From Candidatus Altimarinota bacterium (GTDB taxonomy: Bacteria; Patescibacteriota; Gracilibacteria; UBA1369; LOWO2-01-FULL-3): a stretch of DNA of 20,118 nt. Made by a program: the position numbers and the translations under genes. The stretch lies in contig JALNWA010000016.1 of NCBI GenBank assembly GCA_023231115.1, positions 1 to 20,118 of the forward strand, written 5' to 3'. Shown here one piece after another: positions 1 through 7,638 of the stretch. Under the pieces are notes generated by a model that did not search any database, was not told the DNA's origin, and worked only from the letters and a program-made list of their open reading frames with translations. Position 1 is the first letter of the stretch. The number at the start of each line of letters is the position of its first letter.

Positions 1-330
1 TGCAATTCCAAATTTATCTCCATGAAAATATTTAACTTTCAGCAAATAAACGAGCGCCAAAATTGTCGGAACAATCATTATCGCATATCTCGTATAAGTT
101 GAGACAGAAGGGAAAAACGAGAGCACGGTTCCAATTATAGCAATCACTTCAAGAGCGGCATAAAGCTTATGTTTACTGATAAATGCAGTCGCAGTCATAA
201 CAACAGCGCCAATCAAAAACAAAACTTTTTGCAACAAACTTCCTCCTTCAACAAAAGTTCCCGAAACCGCCGCAATCATTCCAAACACGCCCACATAAAA
301 AGAAATCTTCAAAAGTAAATTTTTATTCAT
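1..330 (-). CDS. Small integral membrane protein, 3' end outside window
   Basis: An ATG (complement of 328-330) opens a frame that stays free of stops for 110 codons to the window edge, so the C-terminus is missing. The product begins MNKNLLLKISFYVGVFGMIA and contains about four hydrophobic stretches (roughly residues 7-27, 34-52, 58-76 and 86-102) separated by short basic or polar turns such as SKHK and STYTR, consistent with a polytopic inner-membrane protein. I recognise no family motif. It starts 42 nt downstream of the TrmB-type regulator stop on the same strand, so the two may be cotranscribed and the regulator may control it. No Shine-Dalgarno is visible; the bases before the ATG are AT only. 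Function unknown. Confidence 0.6.
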   Translation of the reverse strand, partial: MNKNLLLKISFYVGVFGMIAAVSGTFVEGGSLLQKVLFLIGAVVMTATAFISKHKLYAALEVIAIIGTVLSFFPSVSTYTRYAIMIVPTILALVYLLKVKYFHGDKFGIA

Positions 331-372
331 ATTTTTTATTAAAAATTAAACAAAGACAAGTATATCAAAAAT

Positions 373-1131
373 TTATCCCGCAACAAAACTCGTCGCTCCA
401 AGCCATGCAAGATTAAACAGCGACCTCTGCGTGCGGGCAACAGAGCCACTTTCAAGGATCATGCCAAACATTTCATCGCCTTTTAAAGAAACGATCGCCA
501 ATTTATTTCCATAAATAAAAATATCATTTTCAAAAACAAAAGCCTTTGGAGATACAAACAAAATTTCCATTATTTTTCTTTCGGGATCTTTAAAATAAAA
601 TTTATCAAGAAACATTTTTGCCTTCTCCGTCCCCGGCGCAATGATTCGTGATTTTAAATTATTCTTGATTTTTTCCGTGGCATATCTATCCATGTACTCG
701 CTGATAACCTCCATCACAAGCTCCAAATTTGAATATCCGACGATCTCATCTTTTTCATTTAATGTGTCCTCATACACCTGAATAATTCCCTCAATCCCTT
801 CGAAATATTTTACCAATGGTTTTATTGCATGCACGTTTTCAATGGCGGTAAGCTCCGGAATCATTGTCCTTATTTTTTCCAAAACGGCTTCCTCTTTTTT
901 AAGCAAAACTTTCGGCGCAACGCACGTATAAAATTTCAACTTATTTTTATCAACTTCGCTAACAATTCCGCGTTTTTTTAGCTCATTCAAGATATAATAA
1001 ACATTCACCCTGTTTATCTGCGTTTTTCTTGCAAGATTTCCCGCATAAGCGCCTCCAAGCTCCAAAAGCGCAAGATAAATTTTTGCCTCATCTCCAGAAA
1101 ATCCTATCTCTATCAGCTTCGTTGCAAGCAT
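373..1131 (-). CDS. TrmB-family transcriptional regulator
   Basis: The 252-residue product has an N-terminal winged helix-turn-helix of the TrmB type (about residues 5-75): GFSGDEAKIYLALLELGG, then LARKTQINRVNVYYILNELK as the recognition region, then the wing with RGIVSEVDKNKLKFYTC. A short linker with VLEKIRTMIPELTAIE leads into a C-terminal region (about 105-245) with alternating strands and helices, like the ligand or dimer domain of short TrmB proteins. TrmB proteins are best known as sugar-responsive regulators in archaea; short versions also occur in many bacterial lineages, and the ligand here cannot be inferred. The ATG at 1131 lies 8 nt from an inverted repeat (1139-1162) that could be its own operator. 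It is divergent from the Cys-rich gene at 1287. Confidence 0.82.
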   Translation of the reverse strand: MLATKLIEIGFSGDEAKIYLALLELGGAYAGNLARKTQINRVNVYYILNELKKRGIVSEVDKNKLKFYTCVAPKVLLKKEEAVLEKIRTMIPELTAIENVHAIKPLVKYFEGIEGIIQVYEDTLNEKDEIVGYSNLELVMEVISEYMDRYATEKIKNNLKSRIIAPGTEKAKMFLDKFYFKDPERKIMEILFVSPKAFVFENDIFIYGNKLAIVSLKGDEMFGMILESGSVARTQRSLFNLAWLGATSFVAG

Positions 1132-1138
1132 ATAATTC

Positions 1139-1162
1139 TTTTGTAAGATTTTTTCTACAAAA
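1139..1162 (-). promoter_or_regulatory. Inverted repeat next to trmB-type start, candidate operator
   Basis: TTTTGTA (1139-1145) and TACAAAA (1156-1162) are perfect 7-bp complements separated by 10 nt. The repeat sits 8-31 nt upstream of the regulator's ATG. A repeat of about 24 bp in this place suits binding by a dimeric winged-helix protein and autoregulation. The regulator's true site is not known, and the sequence is AT-rich, so chance is possible. Confidence 0.4.
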
Positions 1163-1166
1163 TAAA

Positions 1167-1188
1167 TTTATCATATACATAAGATAAA
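1167..1188 (-). promoter_or_regulatory. Second inverted repeat upstream of trmB-type gene
   Basis: TTTATC (1167-1172) and GATAAA (1183-1188) are perfect 6-bp complements with the same 10-nt spacing as the repeat at 1139-1162. The two repeats share spacing but not arm sequence. Minus-strand promoter-like hexamers (TTGATT, TATGAT/TAAATT) overlap this area, so a protein bound here would compete with RNA polymerase. Confidence 0.3.
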
Positions 1189-1250
1189 AATCAAGTCTAA
1201 TTTAAGCCAACAAGCAGGCATAGCAACCTTGCAGATTTTGTCTAGGAACG

Positions 1251-1278
1251 TTGACAGTTATTGCAAAAATAGTTTAGT
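1251..1278 (+). promoter_or_regulatory. Promoter of the Cys-rich gene, probably leaderless
   Basis: A perfect -35 hexamer TTGACA (1251-1256) is followed after 16 nt by TTTAGT (1273-1278), a 4/6 match to the -10 consensus. Only 8 nt separate the -10 box from the ATG at 1287, so transcription would begin at or within one or two bases of the start codon. There is no Shine-Dalgarno, as expected for a leaderless mRNA. Confidence 0.55.
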
Positions 1279-1286
1279 CTTGTGTC

Positions 1287-2960
1287 ATGTCAACATTCAA
1301 AAATTGCAGTCATTGCAAAGAAAAATTCGAGATAACAGAAAAAGACGAAGCATTCTATAAATCCATAGATGTCCCGTCCCCTACCCTATGCCCTTTTTGC
1401 CGAATGATACGTCGACTTTCATACAGAAAAGAAAGATTTTTACACAACAGAAATTGCGACCTTTCCGGCAAACAAATTATCTCCGCATATTCAAAAAAAT
1501 CACCGATAAACAGATACTATAAAATGTTTCCGGTTTACGACGCAGATGAATGGTGGAGCGATAAATGGGATCCACTGGCCTACGGCAGAGAATTCGATTT
1601 TTCAAAATCTTTTTTTGAACAATTTTTTGAAATGCAATCAAACGTTCCGCGCATGGCAATTATCCAACAACAGCCAATCGAAAACAGCCGTTATTGCAAT
1701 GCCGCAAGCCGACTCAAAAATTGCTATCTCACATTTTCCACAAACCAATGCGAAGATTGTTATTACGGATCATGGGTTAACTACTGCAAAAACTGCATCG
1801 ACAGCTTAAGTGTGCAAAATTGCGACTATTGTTATGACTGCATTTATTGCCGTTATTGTTATGAATGTTTTTTCTGTCAGGACTCAAAAAACTGCTCGAA
1901 TTGTTGGTTCACAAAAAATTGTATAGCATGCAAAGATTGTTTTATGTGCGTTAATTTAAATCAAAAACAATATTATATTTTCAATAAAAAATATTCAAAA
2001 GATGAATATTTCAAAAAAATAAAAGAGTTTAATTTGGGCGGCAGAAAGAGCATAACTCAGGCAAAAGAAGCGTTTAAAAAAATGTGTGCGGATTCTTTTG
2101 TGAAATGTTACACAGGAACAAACAATGAAAATCCAACCGGAAATGATTTGAATAATACAAAAAATTGTCACGAATGTTTTGAGTTGGATGACTGCGAGGA
2201 TTGCGCATATTCCCAAGCTTTAAACAAATCAAAAACCTCAATGGATTATTCGCATTGGGGTGAAAATGCGGAACTGATATATGAATGTCAGGCATGCGGA
2301 TATGACTTGTTTAACCTGAAATTTTGCAATCTTTGTTGGACGAATTGTTCAAATCTCATGTACTGCGATAACTGTTTTTCTTCGCAAAATTGTTTTGGAT
2401 GTGTCGGATTAAAAAAACAAAAATATTGCATTTTTAATAAAAAATATTCAAAAGAAACTTACGAGAAATTAGTCGCAAAAATAACACAGCACATGAAAAA
2501 GACCGGAGAATTCGGCGAGTTTTTTCCTGAGAAATATGCACCATTCGCATACAATGAATCTCTTGCCTATGAGCAAATGCCTCTGACAAAAGAAGATGCG
2601 CTTTCACGCGGCTGGCAATGGCTCGATAGAGATGAGGAGTACGATTATCAGGGGCCAAAAATAGAAATTCCGGACATTATTCCCGATAATTCACTTATCA
2701 CAAAACAAATTCTTACATGCGCGGATTGTGGAAAACTTTACAAAATAATTCCGCAAGAACTCACATTTTACAAAAAATATGGATTGCCCGTGCCAAATAA
2801 ATGCCCCGACTCCCGCCATTTCGATAGATTAAAACTAAGAAATCCTCGAAAACTTTGGGAAAGAAACTGCGATAATTGTGGGAAAAAACTTAAAACAAGC
2901 TATTCTCCGGACAGAAAAGAAAAAGTGCTTTGTGAAGAATGTTATTTCAAAATAATCTGA
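1287..2960 (+). CDS. Cys-rich multi zinc-ribbon protein
   Basis: The 557-residue product has about 47 cysteines. An N-terminal treble-clef-like ribbon (C7, C10, C35, C38) matches the pattern CxxC-x-F-(x)n-FY-(x)n-P-x-x-CPxC of the probable zinc-ribbon family zf-trcl. A related module closes the protein (from about 476: C478, C481, C506, then C528/C531 and C549/C552). Between them, about residues 137-220 and 270-380 hold dense Cys repeats at intervals of 3-7 residues (for example CDYCYDCIYCRYC), rich in Tyr, Asn and Asp. A FNKKYSK motif ends each block (near 233 and 383), which suggests an internal duplication of about 150 residues. There is no signal peptide. Similar proteins are, as I recall, frequent in CPR genomes under uninformative names. 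Role unknown; binding of several metal ions or nucleic acid is inference. Confidence 0.8.
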   Translation: MSTFKNCSHCKEKFEITEKDEAFYKSIDVPSPTLCPFCRMIRRLSYRKERFLHNRNCDLSGKQIISAYSKKSPINRYYKMFPVYDADEWWSDKWDPLAYGREFDFSKSFFEQFFEMQSNVPRMAIIQQQPIENSRYCNAASRLKNCYLTFSTNQCEDCYYGSWVNYCKNCIDSLSVQNCDYCYDCIYCRYCYECFFCQDSKNCSNCWFTKNCIACKDCFMCVNLNQKQYYIFNKKYSKDEYFKKIKEFNLGGRKSITQAKEAFKKMCADSFVKCYTGTNNENPTGNDLNNTKNCHECFELDDCEDCAYSQALNKSKTSMDYSHWGENAELIYECQACGYDLFNLKFCNLCWTNCSNLMYCDNCFSSQNCFGCVGLKKQKYCIFNKKYSKETYEKLVAKITQHMKKTGEFGEFFPEKYAPFAYNESLAYEQMPLTKEDALSRGWQWLDRDEEYDYQGPKIEIPDIIPDNSLITKQILTCADCGKLYKIIPQELTFYKKYGLPVPNKCPDSRHFDRLKLRNPRKLWERNCDNCGKKLKTSYSPDRKEKVLCEECYFKII

Positions 2961-2963
2961 ATT

Positions 2964-3845
2964 TTACCATCCTCTCTCCGCGTACTTATCCTGAATTTTG
3001 GAAATCTCAAGGCTTTCCATGGCTTCGCCAAGACCTTCAGAACATTTTGCCAAAATCGCCGCATCTCTAAAATGAAGAGTCGCTTCAACGACAGCTTTTG
3101 CGCGAGCGGGAGGATTTGATGATTTGAAAATGCCGCTTCCGACAAAAACTCCGTCGCATCCAAGTTGCATCATTAATGCCGCATCTGCAGGCGTAGCGAT
3201 TCCACCGGCCGCAAAATTTACGACGGTAAGTCTCTGCAAATCACGAGTTTTTTTCACAATTTCAATGCCGACTCTTTCTTTTTTTGCAAAATCTTTCAAA
3301 GCTTTTTCGTTCATTTTTTTAAGCGCCGCAATTTCTTCATTCATGGTTCTCATGTGTCTGACCGCCTCAACCACATTTCCTGTTCCCGCCTCGCCTTTTG
3401 TCCTGATCATAGACGCACCCTCTTCGATTCTTCGCAAAGCCTCGCCCAAATTTCGCGCTCCACAAACAAAAGGAACTTTAAATTTCGTTTTATCTATATG
3501 ATATTTTTCATCAGCAGGAGTCAAAACTTCGCTTTCATCAATATAATCAACTCCCAAACTTTCAAGAATTTGCGCCTCGACAAAATGCCCGATTCTCACT
3601 TTTGCCATAACCGGAATTGAAGAAACTTTCATAATTTCTTTAATCATTTTTGGATCGCTCATTCTGGCAACCCCGCCGTCTTTTCGAATGTCGGAAGGCA
3701 CCCTCTCAAGAGCCATCACAGCGCACGCACCTGCATCCTCCGCAGTCTTTGCATGTTCCGCATTCACAACATCCATAATAACGCCACCCTTTAGCATTTG
3801 CGCCAAACCTGACTTCAACTTAAATGTATTTTTTTGTTCTTTCAT
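2964..3845 (-). CDS. pdxS: Pyridoxal 5'-phosphate synthase subunit PdxS
   Basis: PdxS condenses ribose 5-phosphate, glyceraldehyde 3-phosphate and ammonia to pyridoxal 5'-phosphate in the deoxyxylulose-independent pathway; the ammonia normally comes from the glutaminase PdxT. The 293-residue length is typical. The (beta/alpha)8 barrel is intact: GGVIMDVVN with D25, the Schiff-base lysine K82 in [13 protein letters not shown], the second lysine K150 in RTKGEAGTG, and the phosphate-binding loops [13 protein letters not shown] and GVFVGSGIF near the C-terminus. The start [20 protein letters not shown] fits the family. No pdxT lies in the window. It follows carB by 89 nt on the same strand but has its own promoter-like site. 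Its stop lies 3 bp from the stop of the convergent Cys-rich gene. Confidence 0.95.
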   Translation of the reverse strand: MKEQKNTFKLKSGLAQMLKGGVIMDVVNAEHAKTAEDAGACAVMALERVPSDIRKDGGVARMSDPKMIKEIMKVSSIPVMAKVRIGHFVEAQILESLGVDYIDESEVLTPADEKYHIDKTKFKVPFVCGARNLGEALRRIEEGASMIRTKGEAGTGNVVEAVRHMRTMNEEIAALKKMNEKALKDFAKKERVGIEIVKKTRDLQRLTVVNFAAGGIATPADAALMMQLGCDGVFVGSGIFKSSNPPARAKAVVEATLHFRDAAILAKCSEGLGEAMESLEISKIQDKYAERGW

Positions 3846-3891
3846 ATAATTCTTTTTCGAGATTAAAAAATTGCCCTTTCAAAGCGGACAC

Positions 3892-3921
3892 ATTCTATAT
3901 CCATGCACCCAATAAAGTCAA
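3892..3921 (-). promoter_or_regulatory. Candidate promoter of pdxS
   Basis: On the minus strand TTGACT (3916-3921) is followed by the TATAGAAT stretch (3892-3899), read either as TATAGA with 16-nt spacing or TAGAAT with 18-nt spacing. The start site would be near 3885, giving a leader of about 40 nt. The last bases before the ATG, AAAGAATTAT, also precede the trmB-type start at 1131. Confidence 0.5.
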
Positions 3922-3934
3922 AAGAAGCAATGTC

Positions 3935-6900
3935 CTAGAAATATTCCCCCCTTTCTTTTATCGACAAATCATCCGCGGAATATTTTTTAATGGCCTCGGA
4001 AACAATCTTCGCGACCTGCACATTTGTGATAAGTGGAATATTTAGGTCAACTGACTTTCTTCTGATCATGTAGCCGTCCGTTGCCACAGTCCTGCTATAA
4101 TTTTTTGGAATATTTATAATCAAATCAAATTCTCTTTTCATCATTGCATCTATAATATTTGGCGTGCATTTCGTGGAAATTTTACAAAGTTTTTCATTTT
4201 TAATTCCGTTTTCAGTGAAAAAATTACTTGTTCCCTCTGTCGCAAAAATTTCAAAACCCATGTCTGCAAAATTTTGTGCGACGCCCAGCATTTCCGCTTT
4301 ATCATGCAATCCGCCGACGCTAAACAAAACCCCTTTCTTTGGCAGTTCAAATCCGACAGAAATCATAGCCTTCAAAAATGCTTCATATAAATCTTCTCCA
4401 AAACATCCAACTTCGCCCGTAGAAGCCATTTCTACGCCGGATACAGGATCCGCGCCTTTAAGTCTTGGAAAACTAAATTGTGGTGCTTTTACTCCGACAT
4501 GATCCAAATCCAAAGTTTTATAATTTCGATATTCCAAAAGTTTTTTTGCCTCTTTGCTCAAACGTTTTGAAGTTTTTGAAATCATCGCATGAGTCGCAAT
4601 TTCTATGAAATTATAACCGGTGACTTTTGAAGAAAACGGAAAACTTCGACTCGCACGCAAATTACATTCAATAACCATTACACGATTGCTCTTAGCCAAA
4701 AATTGCATATTGAAGGGTCCCGAGATATCGAGTTCTTTTGCAATTTCTTTTGCGATAACTTTTATTCTGCGAATAGTCTCGATATAAAGATTTTGAGGAG
4801 GAAGAACGATAGTTGCGTCGCCGCTGTGCACTCCGGCATTTTCTATATGTTCGGAAATTGCATAAATAACCAATTGTCCCTTATATGCAACCGCATCAAT
4901 TTCAATTTCTTTTGCTCCGGTTTCAAATTTTGAGACAACAACAGGCGCTTCTTTTGAGATTTTAACGGCTTTATTCAAAAACGTTTCTAGGGCTTGCTTG
5001 TCATATGCAACGCTCATCGCCGCGCCCGACAAAACATACGAAGGCCTTACCAAAACTGGATATCCGACATCGTCCGCAAATTTATAAACATCATTCAAAT
5101 TTACAAGCTCTTTCCATTTTGGCTGATCCACTCCAAGTTTGTCGCACATCGCGGAAAATTTATTTCTGTCTTCCGCGCGATCAATATTTTTAGCATCAGT
5201 CCCAAAAATTTTCACACCTATTTTATCCAGTTTTAAAGCCAAATTGTTAGGCACCTGTCCTCCGGTAGACACCACAACTCCCTCGACATTTTTGCCTTCG
5301 CTGTTTTCAAATTCATAAATATCCAAAACTCTTTCAAATGAAAGTTCATCAAAATAAAGTTTGTCGCAAATATCATAATCCGTCGAAACAGTTTCCGGAT
5401 TGTAGTTGATCATCGCAGTTTCATAGCCCGCTTTTTTGGCTGTCTGCACAGCATTTACGCAACACCAATCAAACTCCACACTCGATCCGATACAGTATGC
5501 GCCGGACCCCAAAACTATCGCTTTTTTCTTTTTTCCCGCGACAATATCGTTGGAATTTCCATGATAAGTGAGGTAAAGATAATTTGTACTTGCAGGATAT
5601 TCCGCCGCCAAAGTATCAATTTGTTTTATCGCCGGCAATATTCCAAATTTCTTTCTTTGAGTTCTAACTTCAAGTTCTGTTTTTTTCGTCAAAAATCCAA
5701 TTTGCTTATCCGAAAATCCTGATTTTTTGGCTTCGCGCATTTCCTGCGCCGAAATGCCTTTTTTTGCCTGCTCTATGCACTGGGACATATCTACAATATT
5801 CTTCAATTTATCCAAAAACCATTTATCAATTCCGGAAATTTTTGAAATTCTTTCGACCGACCAGCCTTTTTTCAAAGCCTCCGCAATTACCAAAATTCTT
5901 TTTGGTGTCGGATGTGCGATATCATTTTCAATTTTATCTATATCAATTTGGATATCCTCGTTCGCAACAAATCCATGCATTCCGACTTGAAGCATTCGAA
6001 GTCCTTTTTGCATCACCTCCTCAAAACTCCTTCCCAAAGCCATAATTTCACCGACAGATTTCATTTCGCTTGTGATTTCTTTCGAAACCATTCGAAATTT
6101 ATTCAAATCCCACCTTGGAATTTTCAGCGCAATATAGTCTAGTGCAGGCTCAAAACAAGCCGTCGTAGTTTTTGTAACGGAATTTTTTAATTCCGGCAAA
6201 GTATATCCGAGCGCCAATTTTGCCGCTACGTGAGCCAAAGGATAGCCTGTCGCTTTTGACGCAAGAGCTGATGAACGAGACAAACGAGCATTCACTTCAA
6301 TCACACAATAGTCCTCAGAAAGCGGATCAAGGGCATATTGAATATTACATTCCCCGACAATTTTAAAATGTCTGATAACTTTTATAGCAAGCTCTCGAAG
6401 TTTGTGATATTCGCTATTTGTAAGCGTTTGCGAAGGCGCAATCACAATCGATTCGCCGGTGTGAATTCCGAGCGGATCAAAATTTTCCATGTTACAAACA
6501 GTAATGCAATTGTCATTACAGTCGCGAACAACCTCATATTCCACCTCTTTCCATCCTTTCAAATTTTCCTCAACCAAAACCTGCGGACTGAATGCAAAAG
6601 CCGTATCCAGCATTTCATCGAGTTCTTTAAAATCACTCGCAAACCCGCTTCCCTTTCCGCCGAGCGTAAACGCCGCCCTTATAATAAGCGGAAATCCGAT
6701 TTCTTTCGCCGCTTTTACGGCCTGATCTTTTGTTGTACATGCATGACTTTTTGGCACTCTTACGCCAATTTTATCAAGTTCTTTATTGAAAAGTGCACGA
6801 TCTTCTGTTTTTTGGATCGCCTCGATTGGAGTTCCCAAAACTTCAACTCCGTATTTTTTCAAAATTCCTTTTTCAAAAAGTTTAATTCCGCAATTAAGTG

Positions 6901-7210
6901 CAGTTTGCCCTCCAAAAGCCAAAAATATGCCATCCGGTTTTTCTTTCGCAATAACTTTTTCCACAAAAAAAGGATTTACCGGCAAAAAATAAATTTTGTC
7001 CGCAAGTCCTTCACTCGTCTGAATAGTTGCGATATTTGGATTTATCAAAACCACTTTTATTCCTTCCTCTTTCAGCGCTTTTATGGCTTGAGAACCGGAA
7101 TAATCAAATTCACCGGCCTCGCCGATTTTCAGTGCCCCACTTCCCAATACCAAAACCTTAGAAATTTTATTGGAGATTTTTTTCGAAGGATTTCTCTTAA
7201 CAGTCTTCAT
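3935..7210 (-). CDS. carB: Carbamoyl-phosphate synthase large subunit
   Basis: CarB makes carbamoyl phosphate from bicarbonate, ammonia and two ATP for pyrimidine and arginine synthesis. The 1091-residue product is full length: a first carboxyphosphate ATP-grasp half (about 20-420, VLGSGALKIGEAGEFDYSGS and ECNIQYALDP), an oligomerisation domain (about 430-560), a second carbamate ATP-grasp half (about 575-950, SSVEFDWCCVN, NPETVSTD, RPSYVLSG, FNMQFLAKSNRVMVIECNLR) and a C-terminal MGS-like allosteric domain from about 958. The wording of its motifs (INPNIATIQTSEGLADKIYF, EFDWC, QIDTLAAEYPASTNYLY) matches the Bacteroidetes and animal CPS form, not the E. coli form. carA is not adjacent. The ATG at 7210 lies 8 nt after a good -10 box. 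Long open frames on the opposite strand are shadows. Confidence 0.95.
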   Translation of the reverse strand: MKTVKRNPSKKISNKISKVLVLGSGALKIGEAGEFDYSGSQAIKALKEEGIKVVLINPNIATIQTSEGLADKIYFLPVNPFFVEKVIAKEKPDGIFLAFGGQTALNCGIKLFEKGILKKYGVEVLGTPIEAIQKTEDRALFNKELDKIGVRVPKSHACTTKDQAVKAAKEIGFPLIIRAAFTLGGKGSGFASDFKELDEMLDTAFAFSPQVLVEENLKGWKEVEYEVVRDCNDNCITVCNMENFDPLGIHTGESIVIAPSQTLTNSEYHKLRELAIKVIRHFKIVGECNIQYALDPLSEDYCVIEVNARLSRSSALASKATGYPLAHVAAKLALGYTLPELKNSVTKTTTACFEPALDYIALKIPRWDLNKFRMVSKEITSEMKSVGEIMALGRSFEEVMQKGLRMLQVGMHGFVANEDIQIDIDKIENDIAHPTPKRILVIAEALKKGWSVERISKISGIDKWFLDKLKNIVDMSQCIEQAKKGISAQEMREAKKSGFSDKQIGFLTKKTELEVRTQRKKFGILPAIKQIDTLAAEYPASTNYLYLTYHGNSNDIVAGKKKKAIVLGSGAYCIGSSVEFDWCCVNAVQTAKKAGYETAMINYNPETVSTDYDICDKLYFDELSFERVLDIYEFENSEGKNVEGVVVSTGGQVPNNLALKLDKIGVKIFGTDAKNIDRAEDRNKFSAMCDKLGVDQPKWKELVNLNDVYKFADDVGYPVLVRPSYVLSGAAMSVAYDKQALETFLNKAVKISKEAPVVVSKFETGAKEIEIDAVAYKGQLVIYAISEHIENAGVHSGDATIVLPPQNLYIETIRRIKVIAKEIAKELDISGPFNMQFLAKSNRVMVIECNLRASRSFPFSSKVTGYNFIEIATHAMISKTSKRLSKEAKKLLEYRNYKTLDLDHVGVKAPQFSFPRLKGADPVSGVEMASTGEVGCFGEDLYEAFLKAMISVGFELPKKGVLFSVGGLHDKAEMLGVAQNFADMGFEIFATEGTSNFFTENGIKNEKLCKISTKCTPNIIDAMMKREFDLIINIPKNYSRTVATDGYMIRRKSVDLNIPLITNVQVAKIVSEAIKKYSADDLSIKERGEYF

Positions 7211-7218
7211 TTACAGAG

Positions 7219-7247
7219 ATTTTATGGAAAATCCGCCGGAAGGTCAA
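7219..7247 (-). promoter_or_regulatory. carB promoter, probably leaderless
   Basis: On the minus strand TTGACC (7242-7247, 5/6) and TAAAAT (7219-7224, 5/6) are separated by exactly 17 nt. The ATG (7208-7210) follows the -10 box after only 8 nt, so the predicted transcript starts at about the A of the ATG. No Shine-Dalgarno is present. This is the best-matched promoter in the window and has the same geometry as the one at 1251-1278. Confidence 0.65.
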
Positions 7248-7339
7248 TAAAAAGATTTTATAAAAGTTTTAAGAATTTTTAACGAAAATTTAATGTCTGT
7301 CGATTATGATGCAATAAAACAGCCCTATGAAAACAAATA

Positions 7340-7376
7340 TTGCCAATTATTATAAAAAATATATAATTAATATATA
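7340..7376 (+). promoter_or_regulatory. Promoter and possible operator of the first toxin-antitoxin pair
   Basis: TTGCCA (7340-7345) is followed after 16 nt by a perfect TATAAT (7362-7367). A short inverted repeat, TATATA (7360-7365) and TATATA (7371-7376) with a 5-nt centre, overlaps the -10 box and predicted start near 7374, where an autoregulating antitoxin would act. The repeat is AT only, so the operator reading is weak; the promoter reading is stronger. Confidence 0.5.
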
Positions 7377-7382
7377 AATATT

Positions 7383-7628
7383 ATGTATTTAAACACAATG
7401 AAAACAATACTTTTAAAGGTAGCCGACAAAATTCCACAAGAATTGGATTTGATAAAAGAAAGTGAAGGATTGGGGAATAGAACCTCTACTTTTACTTTTC
7501 TTATAAAATATTATTTTCTTACGAAGAAAAATTCTCTCGACGCATCGATAGACACTTTCGAAAAACTTTTAGGAAAAATAGACACAATAAAACTAAAATC
7601 GCCAAAACAGCAGCTGAAAGACATATAA
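7383..7628 (+). CDS. Probable antitoxin of a RelE-type toxin
   Basis: An 81-residue protein (76 if the second ATG at 7398, giving MKTILLKVADKIPQ, is used). The N-terminus alternates hydrophobic residues like the beta strand of a ribbon-helix-helix DNA-binding domain, followed by two short helices (LDLIKESEGLG and TSTFTFLIKYYFLT); the C-terminal third is charged and probably disordered, as in antitoxins that thread over their toxin. I do not recognise a specific family. The assignment rests mainly on position: it ends 10 nt before a RelE-like toxin gene and has the upstream promoter. With the first ATG the leader is only about 9 nt, and no Shine-Dalgarno is seen for either start. Confidence 0.6.
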   Translation: MYLNTMKTILLKVADKIPQELDLIKESEGLGNRTSTFTFLIKYYFLTKKNSLDASIDTFEKLLGKIDTIKLKSPKQQLKDI

Positions 7629-7638
7629 GAGCCATATT

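Noticed and set aside
318..347. AT-only inverted repeat AATTTTTA/TAAAAATT around the first gene's start
   Set aside because: Composition alone explains it; there is no GC pair in either arm and no clear function.
1795..2420. Possible CRISPR-like or tandem DNA repeat in the Cys-rich gene
   Set aside because: The regularity comes from repeated TGY (Cys) codons; the DNA units vary in length and sequence and are coding.
6338..7282. Open frame of 314 codons on the plus strand
   Set aside because: It is antisense to the highly conserved 5' third of carB, and its product has a low-complexity composition (many Phe, Ser, Asn, Arg) typical of a shadow frame.
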